Source: Snuella lapsa
Lineage (GTDB): Bacteria; Bacteroidota; Bacteroidia; Flavobacteriales; Flavobacteriaceae
Assembly (NCBI RefSeq): GCF_039539345.1
Contig: NZ_BAABCY010000085.1
Span: 4,240-68,239 of the forward strand
DNA length: 64,000 nucleotides
Direction: 5' to 3'
How positions within the stretch are numbered: position 1 is the first letter of the stretch; every line of letters begins with the position of its first letter. Under the pieces are notes generated by a model. That model made no database searches and was not told the DNA's origin. It saw nothing but the letters and a program-made list of their open reading frames with translations. Made by a program: the position numbers and the translations under genes. Below, piece by piece: positions 19,228 through 28,083 of the stretch.

Positions 19228-19884
19228 TTATTTATTACCTTTTTTATAATCTTCTAAAAACTTTGCTAGACCTATATCGGTTAACGGGTGCTTTAACAAG
19301 CCTTCAATAGAACTAAGAGGTCCCGTCATAACATCTGCCCCTAATTTAGCACAATCGATAACATGCATAGTGTGTCTTACAGAAGCCGCTAAGATTTCAG
19401 TTTCAAAAGCATAATTATCGTATACTTGTCTAATTTCGGCAATTAAATTAAGTCCATCTGTAGAAATATCGTCCAAACGACCAATAAAAGGCGACACATA
19501 AGTAGCTCCCGCTTTTGCAGCCAATAAAGCCTGCCCTACAGAAAACACTAAAGTTACATTGGTTCGTATTCCTCTCTCCGAAAAATACTTGCAAGCCTTT
19601 ACTCCATCTTTAATCATAGGTAGCTTTATAACAATTTGATCGTGTAACTCGGCCAAAGCTTCACCTTCCCTAACCATTCCTTCAAAATCTGTAGAAATAA
19701 CTTCTGCACTAACATCTCCTTCGACAATATTACAGATATCGACATAATGCTTTAGTATATTATCTGTCCCTGTAATACCTTCTTTAGCCATCAATGATGG
19801 ATTTGTAGTTACCCCATCAAGGACTCCAAGGTCTTGCGCTTCTTTAATTTGGTCTAGGTTAGCTGTATCTATAAAAAACTTCAT
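19228..19884 (-). CDS. Transaldolase / fructose-6-phosphate aldolase-like
   Basis: A 218-residue single-domain member of the small transaldolase (FSA/TalC) family. It starts MKFFIDTANLDQIKEA. Conserved parts are DGVTTNPSLMAKEG, IVIKLPM (Schiff-base Lys), NVTLVFSVGQALLAAKAGA and YVSPFIGRLDD. It transfers dihydroxyacetone units in the non-oxidative pentose phosphate pathway, or acts as an F6P aldolase; sequence alone does not separate these. Cytoplasmic and monocistronic. Confidence 0.93.
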   Translation of the reverse strand: MKFFIDTANLDQIKEAQDLGVLDGVTTNPSLMAKEGITGTDNILKHYVDICNIVEGDVSAEVISTDFEGMVREGEALAELHDQIVIKLPMIKDGVKACKYFSERGIRTNVTLVFSVGQALLAAKAGATYVSPFIGRLDDISTDGLNLIAEIRQVYDNYAFETEILAASVRHTMHVIDCAKLGADVMTGPLSSIEGLLKHPLTDIGLAKFLEDYKKGNK

Positions 19885-19976
19885 TCTTAAAATATTTTAT
19901 TTTGAGCTGCAAATTTACAACTTTAAATGGTAAGGTTAAACTCATTTTTTGTTAAACCAACTAAACATTGATTTTT

Positions 19977-20780
19977 CTAAAGTTTGTAATGGTTTATGAG
20001 TAGTTTCTCATACAACCTATCAGGAAGGATTCGTTTTAAAATAATAGAAAATTTCTGCATAAACACTCCTACTTTATAGTGTACTTTTGGTTTTTTGATT
20101 AGGATAACCTTATAAACAGCTTCTGCCATTAGATTGGGATCACTTCCTGAATCCACATGCGAATCCATGAGCTTCAAGGTATCTCCATAAGGTTTCTTGT
20201 AAGGTGAATTTTCTAAAATAGGTGCATGGTACCTACCTGCCGCAATATTTGTTGCAAAATCACCAGGAGCCACATTAGTCATTTCTATATTAAAACCCTT
20301 AATTTCCATTCTGAAAGCTTCGGTTAAAAGCTCTAAAGCTCCCTTACTGGCACTATAGATACCACGGTAGGGCAACCCCATGTAGCCTGCAATGGAAGTA
20401 ACGTTTATAATCAACCCTGAATGTTGTTTCCGCATTTGTGGCAACACTGCTTTAATTACATTAATAGGACCAAAAAAATTAGTATCAAAATTAGCTCTAA
20501 TTTCTTCTTCCGGTATTTCCTCTATGGGACCAGTTATCCCAGCTCCAGCATTATTGATTAAAACATCCAATCTTCCCTCTGTATCGATTATCGTTTTAAC
20601 AGCCTTTTCAATAGAGGTTACATCCTTAACATCCAATTGTAAAATAGGAAACAGGCTTTCTTTATATCTATCTGGATTTCTACTAGTACCATAAACCTTA
20701 AATGATTTTTTAATTAAATACGTTCCTATTGATTTACCTATTCCAGAAGAACCTCCCGTGATTAAAACGACTTTAGACAT
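19977..20780 (-). CDS. Short-chain dehydrogenase/reductase
   Basis: A 267-residue classical SDR. It has the nucleotide-binding TGGSSGIGKSIG, an NNAGAGITG segment, catalytic Ser in NVTSIAGYMG and YSASKGALELL (Tyr/Lys). SRNPDR after strand 2 suggests NADP preference. The C-terminal extension is hydrophobic/basic, as in SDRs acting on lipids or retinol-like substrates. The substrate is unknown. Confidence 0.9.
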   Translation of the reverse strand: MSKVVLITGGSSGIGKSIGTYLIKKSFKVYGTSRNPDRYKESLFPILQLDVKDVTSIEKAVKTIIDTEGRLDVLINNAGAGITGPIEEIPEEEIRANFDTNFFGPINVIKAVLPQMRKQHSGLIINVTSIAGYMGLPYRGIYSASKGALELLTEAFRMEIKGFNIEMTNVAPGDFATNIAAGRYHAPILENSPYKKPYGDTLKLMDSHVDSGSDPNLMAEAVYKVILIKKPKVHYKVGVFMQKFSIILKRILPDRLYEKLLINHYKL

Positions 20781-20845
20781 GTATTATTTTTGTTCGTAAA
20801 GTTAGCATTGTTGTACATATTGGGAAAGAAAACGGCATAAAAAAA

Positions 20846-20939
20846 GGCAAGCTACCTACATCACACCGCTACGACCATCTACCTTTGCTTCGTTCCCGAC
20901 CTGGAGGATTCAACAGGAGCTGGTTGTGTAGGACTTGCC
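20846..20939 (-). ncRNA. ffs: Signal recognition particle RNA (4.5S type)
   Basis: Read on the minus strand, the transcript carries the universally conserved SRP domain IV signature CCTCCAGGTCGGGAACGAAG followed by CAAAGGTA. Its ends GGCAAGTCC...TAGCTTGCC pair to close a single long hairpin of about 94 nt, the length of small bacterial SRP RNAs. A consensus promoter lies immediately upstream. Confidence 0.95.
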
Positions 20940-20943
20940 AGTG

Positions 20944-20973
20944 CAAAGATACAATCTTTTAAAATTTCCACAA
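20944..20973 (-). promoter_or_regulatory. Bacteroidota sigma-A promoter of the SRP RNA
   Basis: On the minus strand, TTG (20971-20973), a 19-bp spacer and TATCTTTG (20944-20951) match the Bacteroidota -33/-7 consensus TTG-N19-TAnnTTTG. The predicted start is at the 5' end of the SRP RNA. Confidence 0.8.
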
Positions 20974-21027
20974 TGATTTTTTAAACCGATTTTAAATAAA
21001 TATCTTGCTTAAAATTTAAGGTAAATC

Positions 21028-22062
21028 ATGAATACATTTAAACGTCTCACAATCATATTTTTAATAACACTAATTAGTGCTTGTGGATCTAAGTCTAATC
21101 AAAAAAAGACAGACTTTATCATAAAAACCAATGCTATTAAAGGGGATATTTCCATAAACGAGACCTTAAAGATCACTTTAGAAAATAAAAAAAAGCACAC
21201 TATTGATTCTGTTTTCTACACCTTGGATGGTAAATCAATTAAAGAAGCAACTGCTTTAAACGACTTTAAATTAGGAAAACACACATTAGAAGCTAAAGTC
21301 TATTTTAATAATACCGAACAAACCGTAAACACCTCTATAACTTTATTAAATGGGGAAGCACCAAAGATTTACACTTTTAAGATTATTAACGAATATCCGC
21401 ATGATATAACCTCTTATACTCAGGGCATTGAATTTTTTGATAACAACTTGTACGAAAGCACAGGACAGTACAAAGAATCGAAACTGAGACGTGTGAATTA
21501 CAAAACTGGAGAGGTTTTAAAGAATATTAATTTAGCCGATGAATATTTTGGAGAGGGGCTTACTATTTTAAATGATAAAATATACCAACTAACCTGGCAA
21601 GAAGGTACAGGTTTTGTATACGATGTTAGCTCGTTTGATAAGCTAAGTAGCTTTAAATATGGTAATAGTAAAGAAGGTTGGGGCTTATGTAATAATGATA
21701 CCGTTATTTACAAAAGTGATGGTACAGAAAAAATATGGACATTAGATCCCAATACCTTGACTGAGCAAGGGTTTATTCAGGTATATACTAACAAAGGTAA
21801 AATAGGTAGAATTAACGAACTGGAATGGATCGATGGAAAAATTTATGCCAACATCTACCAAAAGGATGGTGTGGCTATTATTAATCCAAAAAATGGAGCT
21901 GTTATTGCCGTAATAGATTTCTCTTCTTTAAAGAAAAAAGTAACACAACACGAAAAATTAGATGTTTTAAATGGTATTGCACATAATAGTGCATCCAATA
22001 CCATCTTTGTTACCGGAAAACGCTGGGATAAATTATTTGAAGTCGAAATTATTAAAGAATAG
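21028..22062 (+). CDS. Glutaminyl-peptide cyclotransferase-like lipoprotein
   Basis: 344 residues, lipoprotein signal MNTFKRLTIIFLITLISAC (lipid Cys 19). An N-terminal strand-rich domain (about 25-115) precedes a five-bladed propeller of the plant-type (papaya-like) glutaminyl cyclase family: YTQGIEFFDNNLYESTGQY, YFGEGLTILNDKIYQLTWQ, INELEWIDGKIYANIY, LNGIAHNSASNTIFVTGKRW. It would form N-terminal pyroglutamate on exported proteins. In Bacteroidota this matters because type IX-secreted and lipid-exported proteins often start with Gln after cleavage; that link is inference. Confidence 0.9.
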   Translation: MNTFKRLTIIFLITLISACGSKSNQKKTDFIIKTNAIKGDISINETLKITLENKKKHTIDSVFYTLDGKSIKEATALNDFKLGKHTLEAKVYFNNTEQTVNTSITLLNGEAPKIYTFKIINEYPHDITSYTQGIEFFDNNLYESTGQYKESKLRRVNYKTGEVLKNINLADEYFGEGLTILNDKIYQLTWQEGTGFVYDVSSFDKLSSFKYGNSKEGWGLCNNDTVIYKSDGTEKIWTLDPNTLTEQGFIQVYTNKGKIGRINELEWIDGKIYANIYQKDGVAIINPKNGAVIAVIDFSSLKKKVTQHEKLDVLNGIAHNSASNTIFVTGKRWDKLFEVEIIKE

Positions 22063-22371
22063 ACCTTTTGCCTTACATCGTTAGCCCCTTTTACCCTCAG
22101 TCTAAAATTGCCTTAAGCAAAAGGAATTGAAGAATGCCCATTTCTTATACTAGATGGCTCCTATTTTATTATTAGTGATTAAATGCATTTAAGCATTCAC
22201 ATCCAACAAGCTGTTAAACAAACACCTTAATTACATTATTTTACTAGCTTTAGATTGCCAAAACGCTATAGGTGCTCTTGGGTATACTTGCAAAAATTCA
22301 TAAAATTAAACTTTCTTCACAGATAACAGTCTTACTTTCGACACCCATAAATTCACAATAAAAAAAGTTGT

Positions 22372-22409
22372 TTTTTCACCCACTTTCAATCTTTAGCTAT
22401 ATATATAAT
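22372..22409 (+). promoter_or_regulatory. 38-bp conserved upstream motif, copy A
   Basis: Begins TTTTTCACCCA and ends TATATATATAAT. It matches copy B (25934-25971) at 32 of 38 positions by eye, with no gaps. Copy B lies 169 bp before a sulfatase gene and copy A about 690 bp before the phosphoesterase gene. Probably an operator or promoter element; the binding protein is unknown. Confidence 0.5.
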
Positions 22410-22490
22410 AAGCATCGCCAATTACCCAGGTGATTTGCTTAAGGATTTTAACAGTAGAAATAGACTCTATAAAAATGAATGCATGGTACA

Positions 22491-22620
22491 ATTAAAATTT
22501 ACATCATACGAATCAATAAACTTAGAATGATTAACAAAACGTTTACAGCAATATTCAAACCTAAGAAGGGCTCAACTACCATCGAAATAAGATGTTCTTG
22601 TTTTAAACAATTTACAAACA
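22491..22620 (+). repeat. Diverged direct repeat, copy 1
   Basis: Aligns without gaps to 22724-22853 (offset 233), about 106 of 130 bases identical by eye. Both copies share TATTCAAAC-TAAGAAGG and ATCGAAATAAG cores. Confidence 0.7.
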
Positions 22621-22655
22621 CAAATACCGATGATCTGCTATTTACCGAAGCATGA
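22527..22655 (+). pseudogene. Possible 3' remnant of a phosphoesterase paralogue
   Basis: A 42-codon frame ending NTDDLLFTEA. The downstream phosphoesterase ends NTDKLVFTEA, and both stop directly after the Ala. Upstream of that ten-residue match the similarity fades. It could be a decayed copy of the end of a paralogue; chance is not excluded. Confidence 0.3.
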
Positions 22656-22723
22656 TATAGGGGAAGGTGTTAAAAAACTCGTATTATATAAAGGAGGCGT
22701 AATTATAAACACATGACACAAAC

Positions 22724-22853
22724 ATTAAAATTCACATCACACCTATCAATAAACTTAGAATGACCTGTAAAGCATCTACAACAATATTCAAACTTAAGAA
22801 GGACTCCTCTATCATCGAAATAAGGTATTCCAGTTTTAAACAACTTACAAGCA
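22724..22853 (+). repeat. Diverged direct repeat, copy 2
   Basis: Second copy of the 22491-22620 repeat. Similarity stops sharply after the shared TTTTAAACAA segment and ten further bases, so only copy 1 carries the phosphoesterase-like tail. Confidence 0.7.
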
Positions 22854-23098
22854 TAGTACGGCATGCTTCACGACACCTCATACACTTACTGTTACTGGGA
22901 AAGAATGAGCTAAATTATTTGAGTAGTGCTTATTCAAGAATACAATCAAACATGCCTGCTTTGTTCCTTTAGAAGGATTTATACCCAATTTATGAAGAAT
23001 AAGTCATCCTAAAAGCATTTAAAAAAACTTAAATTTGGACCAAACAGTCCAAACAACTTAACTGTTAAAACTAAATTTATTAATATTATAAAATCCAT

Positions 23099-25723
23099 AT
23101 GAAACGCAGAGATTACATTAAAACCTTTTTATTAGGTTCCGTCTTACCTATGACTTCTGGCTACGCCTTTTCTAAATCCTTTTCTACATTCTTTAAAGGA
23201 CCTGTACCTGTTAATTTTAAAAGTGAATGGCATCTCTGGCAAGACATGAAATGGGTAGGCCCCCAATACTGGGGTAACCGTCTGCAAGACTGGAGGCTTG
23301 AAGAAGGTCGTGTTATATGTGATGTCACTACCTCAAATAGGAATTTACATTTATTAACAGTACAAAATCCTAAAGGCAACGTACCGTTCCAAACTTCGGT
23401 AAGCATTAGCAATTTAAACAACAACTTATCGCAATACAACGATGGTTGCATTGGACTACGCATCGGAGCAAAAGGACCTTTTGATGATTACCGCTCAGCT
23501 GCCGTTTTTGGTAAAGGACTCGATGTAGGTCTAACACCTAATGGTAAACTCAAAATAGGAGAAAAACAATATGAAACGAATATCCAAACGGTTCCAAACA
23601 CTTACACCCTAGAGATTACTTCTACCCCAATAAGTTTAGAAACTGCTGCCCTAACTGTATCAATAATAGACACTAAAACTAATACGCCTATCACTGAACA
23701 GCGTAATATAGAAATAGCTTCAGAAAACTTACAAGGCAATTTTGCCTTATTAAGTGATGTTAACTTAAAACGAAAAACCTTAGAGCAACCTAGTGTTGCC
23801 TTCGAAAACTGGAACATAGCTTCCGAAGCCCTTTACTATAATCCAAATAACTTTTTTGGGCCAATATGCTTTGCTCAATATACATTGCATAAACAGAAAT
23901 TAAAACTTACAGCTCAATGTAGTCCCGTAGAGCTAATTAAAGGCCATAAAATAAAATTGCAGTTTAAAATGGATGGCGCTTGGACAACACAACATAAAAC
24001 TACGTTAAACAACATAGGCCGCGCCGTTAACTTTCAAGTGCCTAATTGGGCACATCAAGTAAATATCCCTTACCGTGTGCGTCTGGAAGTACCTTTAAAA
24101 AATAACGAATTATACCAATACGATTATGAAGGAACAATTGCTGCCGAACCCAAAGACAATGACCTATTAAAGGCAGCTGTTTTTAGTTGTAACGCACATT
24201 ATGGATTTCCAGATGCCGATATCCATGAAAGTGTCTCATTATTAAAGCCAGACATTAGTATGTTTTTGGGCGATCAATTTTACGAGTTTACAGGTGGCTA
24301 CGGAGCCCAGTACAATGGCGAACTGGATAAATCCAGTTTAGATTACTTAAGAAAGTGGATGATGTTTGGTTGGTCCTACCGAGAGATTTTCCGCCATATC
24401 CCTTGTGCGATCATTCCAGACGATCATGATGTATACCACGGCAATGTTTGGGGAGAAGGAGGTGAACTTGCTAATAACTCCGAAGGTTTTGGTTATAAAT
24501 CACAAGATTCTGGAGGTTATAAAATGCCTCCCGAATGGGTTAACATGGTGCAGTTTACACAAACTAGCCATTTACCAGATCCATACGACCCCACTCCCGT
24601 AAAAAATAATATCGGAGTCTATTATACCAGCTGGGACTATGCAGGTGTAAGCTTTGCCATTCTAGAAGATAGAAAGTTCAAGTCTGCACCTAAACACATA
24701 CTTCCCGAAAGTGCCCAGGTCCAAAATGGCTGGATCTTGAATAAAGATTTTGATATAAAAGAATATAAACATCTTGACGCCGAACTACTAGGAGAGCGTC
24801 AAGAAACCTTTTTAGAACACTGGGTTGAAAACTGGTCCAAAGACACCAAAATGAAAGCGGTACTGTCTCAAACCAATTTTGCAACAGTTGCTACCCTACC
24901 CAAAGATGCTGTTAACGATGAAGTTGTCCCCTCCCTACCAATACCAGAAATTGGAGAGTATGTAGTTGGGGATAAGCCAACAGTTGACATGGACTCGAAC
25001 GGATGGCCAGCTATAAAAAGAGACCAAGCAGTTGAAATTATACGCAAAGCCCATGCCTTTCATATTGCTGGAGATCAACATTTAGGATCCTTCGTGCAAT
25101 ATGGTGTAGACACTCACGGAGATAGTGGATTTGCTTTTGCTGGACCCGCACTTAACAATGTTTGGCCCAGACGTTTCTGGCCTCCTATTGAAGATACATC
25201 AAAGCACTCCTATGAAAATCCTGCATATACAGGTAACCACATTGATGGCTTTGGGAATAAAATAACGGTGTTGGCTGCTGGAAACCCACACAATATGCAC
25301 AAAGAACCAAAAATACTTTACAACAGGGCTGTCGGCTACGGTATTGTAACCTTTAACAAAAAGGACAGAACTATAAAAACAGACTGTTATAAACGATTTA
25401 GCAACCCTAAAGATCCCGATAGCCAATTCCCAGGTTGGCCTATTACCATAAACGAAAAAGACAATTTTGGCAAAAAAGCAGAAGCATGGCTCCCAACGAT
25501 TATAGATACCAACAAAGTACAACCATTAGTAGCCATTTATAACAACAAAGGAGCATTGATATACAATATAAGAATGCACAACAATGCATTTAGCCCTAAA
25601 GTATTTGAGAAGGGAAAATACACCATTGTGTGTACAAACCTCAATTCTGGGAAAAGTCAAACCTTTAAAAATATAAAAGCAAAAACTACTAATACAGATA
25701 AATTAGTTTTTACTGAAGCTTAA
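23099..25723 (+). CDS. PhoD-like metallophosphoesterase, Tat-type signal
   Basis: 874 residues. The N-terminus MKRRDYIKTFLLGSVLPMTSG has a twin-arginine-like start and hydrophobic stretch, so export is likely. Residues about 30-250 look like a beta-sandwich. The catalytic part has AAVFSCNAHYG, DISMFLGDQFYE, IIPDDHDVYHGNVWGEGG and HIAGDQHLGSFVQYG, the metal-binding order of PhoD/alkaline phosphatase D-type phosphoesterases. The C-terminal 80 residues form a beta-rich accessory domain. The substrate is unknown; phosphodiesters are typical. It lies upstream of two sulfatases on the same strand, after a long region of decayed sequence. Confidence 0.85.
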   Translation: MKRRDYIKTFLLGSVLPMTSGYAFSKSFSTFFKGPVPVNFKSEWHLWQDMKWVGPQYWGNRLQDWRLEEGRVICDVTTSNRNLHLLTVQNPKGNVPFQTSVSISNLNNNLSQYNDGCIGLRIGAKGPFDDYRSAAVFGKGLDVGLTPNGKLKIGEKQYETNIQTVPNTYTLEITSTPISLETAALTVSIIDTKTNTPITEQRNIEIASENLQGNFALLSDVNLKRKTLEQPSVAFENWNIASEALYYNPNNFFGPICFAQYTLHKQKLKLTAQCSPVELIKGHKIKLQFKMDGAWTTQHKTTLNNIGRAVNFQVPNWAHQVNIPYRVRLEVPLKNNELYQYDYEGTIAAEPKDNDLLKAAVFSCNAHYGFPDADIHESVSLLKPDISMFLGDQFYEFTGGYGAQYNGELDKSSLDYLRKWMMFGWSYREIFRHIPCAIIPDDHDVYHGNVWGEGGELANNSEGFGYKSQDSGGYKMPPEWVNMVQFTQTSHLPDPYDPTPVKNNIGVYYTSWDYAGVSFAILEDRKFKSAPKHILPESAQVQNGWILNKDFDIKEYKHLDAELLGERQETFLEHWVENWSKDTKMKAVLSQTNFATVATLPKDAVNDEVVPSLPIPEIGEYVVGDKPTVDMDSNGWPAIKRDQAVEIIRKAHAFHIAGDQHLGSFVQYGVDTHGDSGFAFAGPALNNVWPRRFWPPIEDTSKHSYENPAYTGNHIDGFGNKITVLAAGNPHNMHKEPKILYNRAVGYGIVTFNKKDRTIKTDCYKRFSNPKDPDSQFPGWPITINEKDNFGKKAEAWLPTIIDTNKVQPLVAIYNNKGALIYNIRMHNNAFSPKVFEKGKYTIVCTNLNSGKSQTFKNIKAKTTNTDKLVFTEA

Positions 25724-25779
25724 TAAACGTATTTAAACAGTTAAACAACATGTTTCAACCTATCAATATGAGATCAACA

Positions 25780-25840
25780 AACTACCTCGGTACAAACACA
25801 CGAGGTAGTTGTTAGTTAGCTTAGGAACATTTAAATCTCG
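25780..25840 (+). repeat. Dispersed hairpin element, copy 2
   Basis: Perfect 10-bp stem AACTACCTCG / CGAGGTAGTT (25780-25810) followed by CATTTAAATCTCG (25828-25840). The same two parts occur in reverse orientation at 14437-14517, with a longer gap between them. It may act as a terminator for the phosphoesterase gene. Confidence 0.6.
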
Positions 25841-25933
25841 TTTATAGAGATAAAAAGAAACTAAAATGTGTAAAGAATTTGAAGCTCTTAAGAAAAAGTA
25901 AAGCTGCTATATTCTGGTTTTGATTTTAAAAAG

Positions 25934-25971
25934 TTTTTCACCCATTTTTGCTTTTTAGTTATATATATAAT
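25934..25971 (+). promoter_or_regulatory. 38-bp conserved upstream motif, copy B
   Basis: Partner of 22372-22409: same TTTTTCACCCA start and TATATATATAAT end, six mismatches. It is 169 bp upstream of the first sulfatase start codon. Confidence 0.5.
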
Positions 25972-26140
25972 GTGGATGACAAATTCCTAGTTAAGAATTT
26001 TGTCCCACAGCGAAATACAAGATTTGCAAACTCTCTTTGAGAGAGGAATGTTTAAAATTTTTAATGTGAGAGCGTAGCGGTTGCATACATTCTCAATCTT
26101 ATAATTAACTCACTATTAAATAATTATAAAATTTAAACGA

Positions 26141-28060
26141 ATGAAAATAAAGATTCTATTTTTAATATTATACAATATTTCACTTTTAGGATTTTCGCAA
26201 GATCGTCCTAATATTTTATGGGTAACTTTTGAAGATACATCTCCCCAGTTTATAGGTTGCTATGGCAACAAAGACGCTCGTACACCAGTAATGGACAAAC
26301 TGGCACAAACAGGCATACGCTATAACAATGCGTTTTCAACAGGAACAGTTTGTTCACCGTCGCGTTCTACCCTAATCACAGGAGTACGTACCTTTGAAAT
26401 GGGTACTGGTAACCATCGCAGTAGTTTCCCCATTCCTGATTTTATACATGGATTTCCATACTATTTAAGGCAAGCAGGTTATTATACTTCCAACAACTAT
26501 AAAACGGACTATAATATAAAAAATGTAAAAGATTTTATTGATGCTGCATGGAATGAAAACTCGAACAAAGCTGGTTGGTGGAAAAGAGAACAAGATCAAC
26601 CTTTTTTCGCTGTTTTTAACTTTATGGATTCGCATCAGTCTAGAACCATGACCTTTTCTTATAAAAACTATGAAAAACTGGTAATAGATAAATTGCCAGA
26701 AACAAATCAAATTGGAGAGCAAGACTTTCCTATGCCTCCAATATATAGGGATTCTCCCGAAATGCGCAAACAATTTGCTCGTGTATACAATAGCATTGCT
26801 CTTACCGATATAAATATTGGAAAACTACTAAAACGTTTGGAAGACGATGGTTTAAGAGACGACACCATAATTTTCTGTTTTGCCGATCACGGAGAAGGTA
26901 TGCCAAGGGGCAAGACTAATGGCATTAACTATGGGTATCAAATTCCTTTTATTGCATGGTTTCCAGAAAAATACAAACATTTATCACCTATAAAAACCAC
27001 TGGAGCCATAACCAATGAAATGATATGTTTTGAAGACTTGGCTCCTACTATGCTAGCCATTGCTGGAGTTCCCGTGCCCAAACATATGAAAGGCCGTGTT
27101 TTTGCATCGAGCAATCACTCTAAACCAACTCCATACTTAGAACTTTCTAGCGACCGTTCCGACAATGGTATTGACATGATAAGAAGTATTACCGATGGTA
27201 CTTATACCTACTCTAGAAACTATATGCCATTTATGCCAGAACTTAGATACATTCGGTTTATGGAAATAGGCGATATAAAACAGCTAATGCGAAACGATTT
27301 ACAAAACGGTAAATTGAACGACTTACAATCCGATCTCTTTAAACCTCGCTTAGCGGAAACATTATACAACACTAAAGCAGATCCATGGGAAACAGAAAAT
27401 TTAGCGAGCAAACCAGAAATGCAAAAAGTTTTAAAACGCTTTAGAAAAGCTTTGGATAAAAAGATTTTGAGTTCTAAGGATGTTATGTTTTTACCTGAAT
27501 ATGAAATTAATGAGATTTCTAAAACAACAACACCTTACCAATTTCGTTTAGACGCCCACAACTACCCTATTGCCAAAATCTACAAAATTGCTGCATTATC
27601 TGGAAAGCGAGGAAAGGCTATTGCCGAGATGCAAATTAAAGCACTTAACAATGAAAATAAAATCATTCGTTATTGGGCTATTACAGGATTAAGAAATCAA
27701 AATGAAACCATTTTAAAGGCCAATAAAACAGCTATACAAGAAGCCATTAATGACAGTTATGCTCCTGTTTCCATTACTGCTTCGGTTATAGCTTATAACA
27801 GCTTTCATAATAAGCTTGCCGAACAGAAACTAAAATCCTATTGTAAAACCAACAATGAACATCTGGCACTAATGACTTTAAACCATTTGTTATACGTATC
27901 CAATAAAACACCATTTATTGCAACTATAACAGAACTTGCAAAAAACAACAAACTCCCCTACAATCTTAAGGCTGCCAGTTTGGATGTTTTAGGAAGCTTA
28001 AATTTGGTACCAAATAATTTTGCTCATCATACAAAACTATCTCCTACTACTAAAAATTAA
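26141..28060 (+). CDS. Sulfatase (heparan N-sulfatase-like) with C-terminal helical repeats
   Basis: 639 residues, signal peptide MKIKILFLILYNISLLGFS. Sulfatase signature C71-S-P-S-R with the maturation-site Cys that becomes formylglycine. Metal-site acids are E31 and D32 in WVTFEDTSPQ, and CFADHGEGMPRGK carries the later Asp/His. The overall pattern resembles N-sulfoglucosamine sulfohydrolases. From about residue 490 the chain becomes helical repeats (AEMQIKALNNENKIIRYWAI) of HEAT type, as found in some bacterial sulfatases. The next sulfatase starts 23 bp later, so the two are probably co-transcribed. A formylglycine-generating enzyme is not in this window. Confidence 0.9.
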   Translation: MKIKILFLILYNISLLGFSQDRPNILWVTFEDTSPQFIGCYGNKDARTPVMDKLAQTGIRYNNAFSTGTVCSPSRSTLITGVRTFEMGTGNHRSSFPIPDFIHGFPYYLRQAGYYTSNNYKTDYNIKNVKDFIDAAWNENSNKAGWWKREQDQPFFAVFNFMDSHQSRTMTFSYKNYEKLVIDKLPETNQIGEQDFPMPPIYRDSPEMRKQFARVYNSIALTDINIGKLLKRLEDDGLRDDTIIFCFADHGEGMPRGKTNGINYGYQIPFIAWFPEKYKHLSPIKTTGAITNEMICFEDLAPTMLAIAGVPVPKHMKGRVFASSNHSKPTPYLELSSDRSDNGIDMIRSITDGTYTYSRNYMPFMPELRYIRFMEIGDIKQLMRNDLQNGKLNDLQSDLFKPRLAETLYNTKADPWETENLASKPEMQKVLKRFRKALDKKILSSKDVMFLPEYEINEISKTTTPYQFRLDAHNYPIAKIYKIAALSGKRGKAIAEMQIKALNNENKIIRYWAITGLRNQNETILKANKTAIQEAINDSYAPVSITASVIAYNSFHNKLAEQKLKSYCKTNNEHLALMTLNHLLYVSNKTPFIATITELAKNNKLPYNLKAASLDVLGSLNLVPNNFAHHTKLSPTTKN

Positions 28061-28083
28061 AAACACATTAAAATCCCTTAACA

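Larger units (their letters stand above)
22063..23098. other. 1.04-kb gene-free stretch with a diverged duplication
   Basis: No intact gene is convincing here; the longest frame (22760-22972, 70 codons) resembles no protein I know. It contains a weak hairpin after the cyclotransferase gene, the 38-bp upstream motif at 22372-22409, two diverged repeat copies at 22491-22853 and a 42-codon frame (22527-22655) whose end resembles the C-terminus of the following phosphoesterase. It looks like gene-decay debris. Confidence 0.6.
25724..26140. other. 417-bp intergenic region upstream of the sulfatases
   Basis: Contains a dispersed hairpin element (25780-25840), the 38-bp motif copy B (25934-25971) and a short CTCTCTTTGAGAGAG palindrome near 26032. 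No small gene or RNA was recognised. It probably terminates the phosphoesterase transcript and carries the sulfatase promoter. Confidence 0.6.

Noticed and set aside
22760..22972. A 70-codon plus-strand gene in the intergenic kilobase
   Set aside because: It resembles no known protein; its start lies in a repeat copy and the corresponding frame in the other copy has a different end.
26032..26046. CTCTCTTTGAGAGAG palindrome as an operator
   Set aside because: It occurs once and no regulator can be linked to it; recorded only within the intergenic entry.
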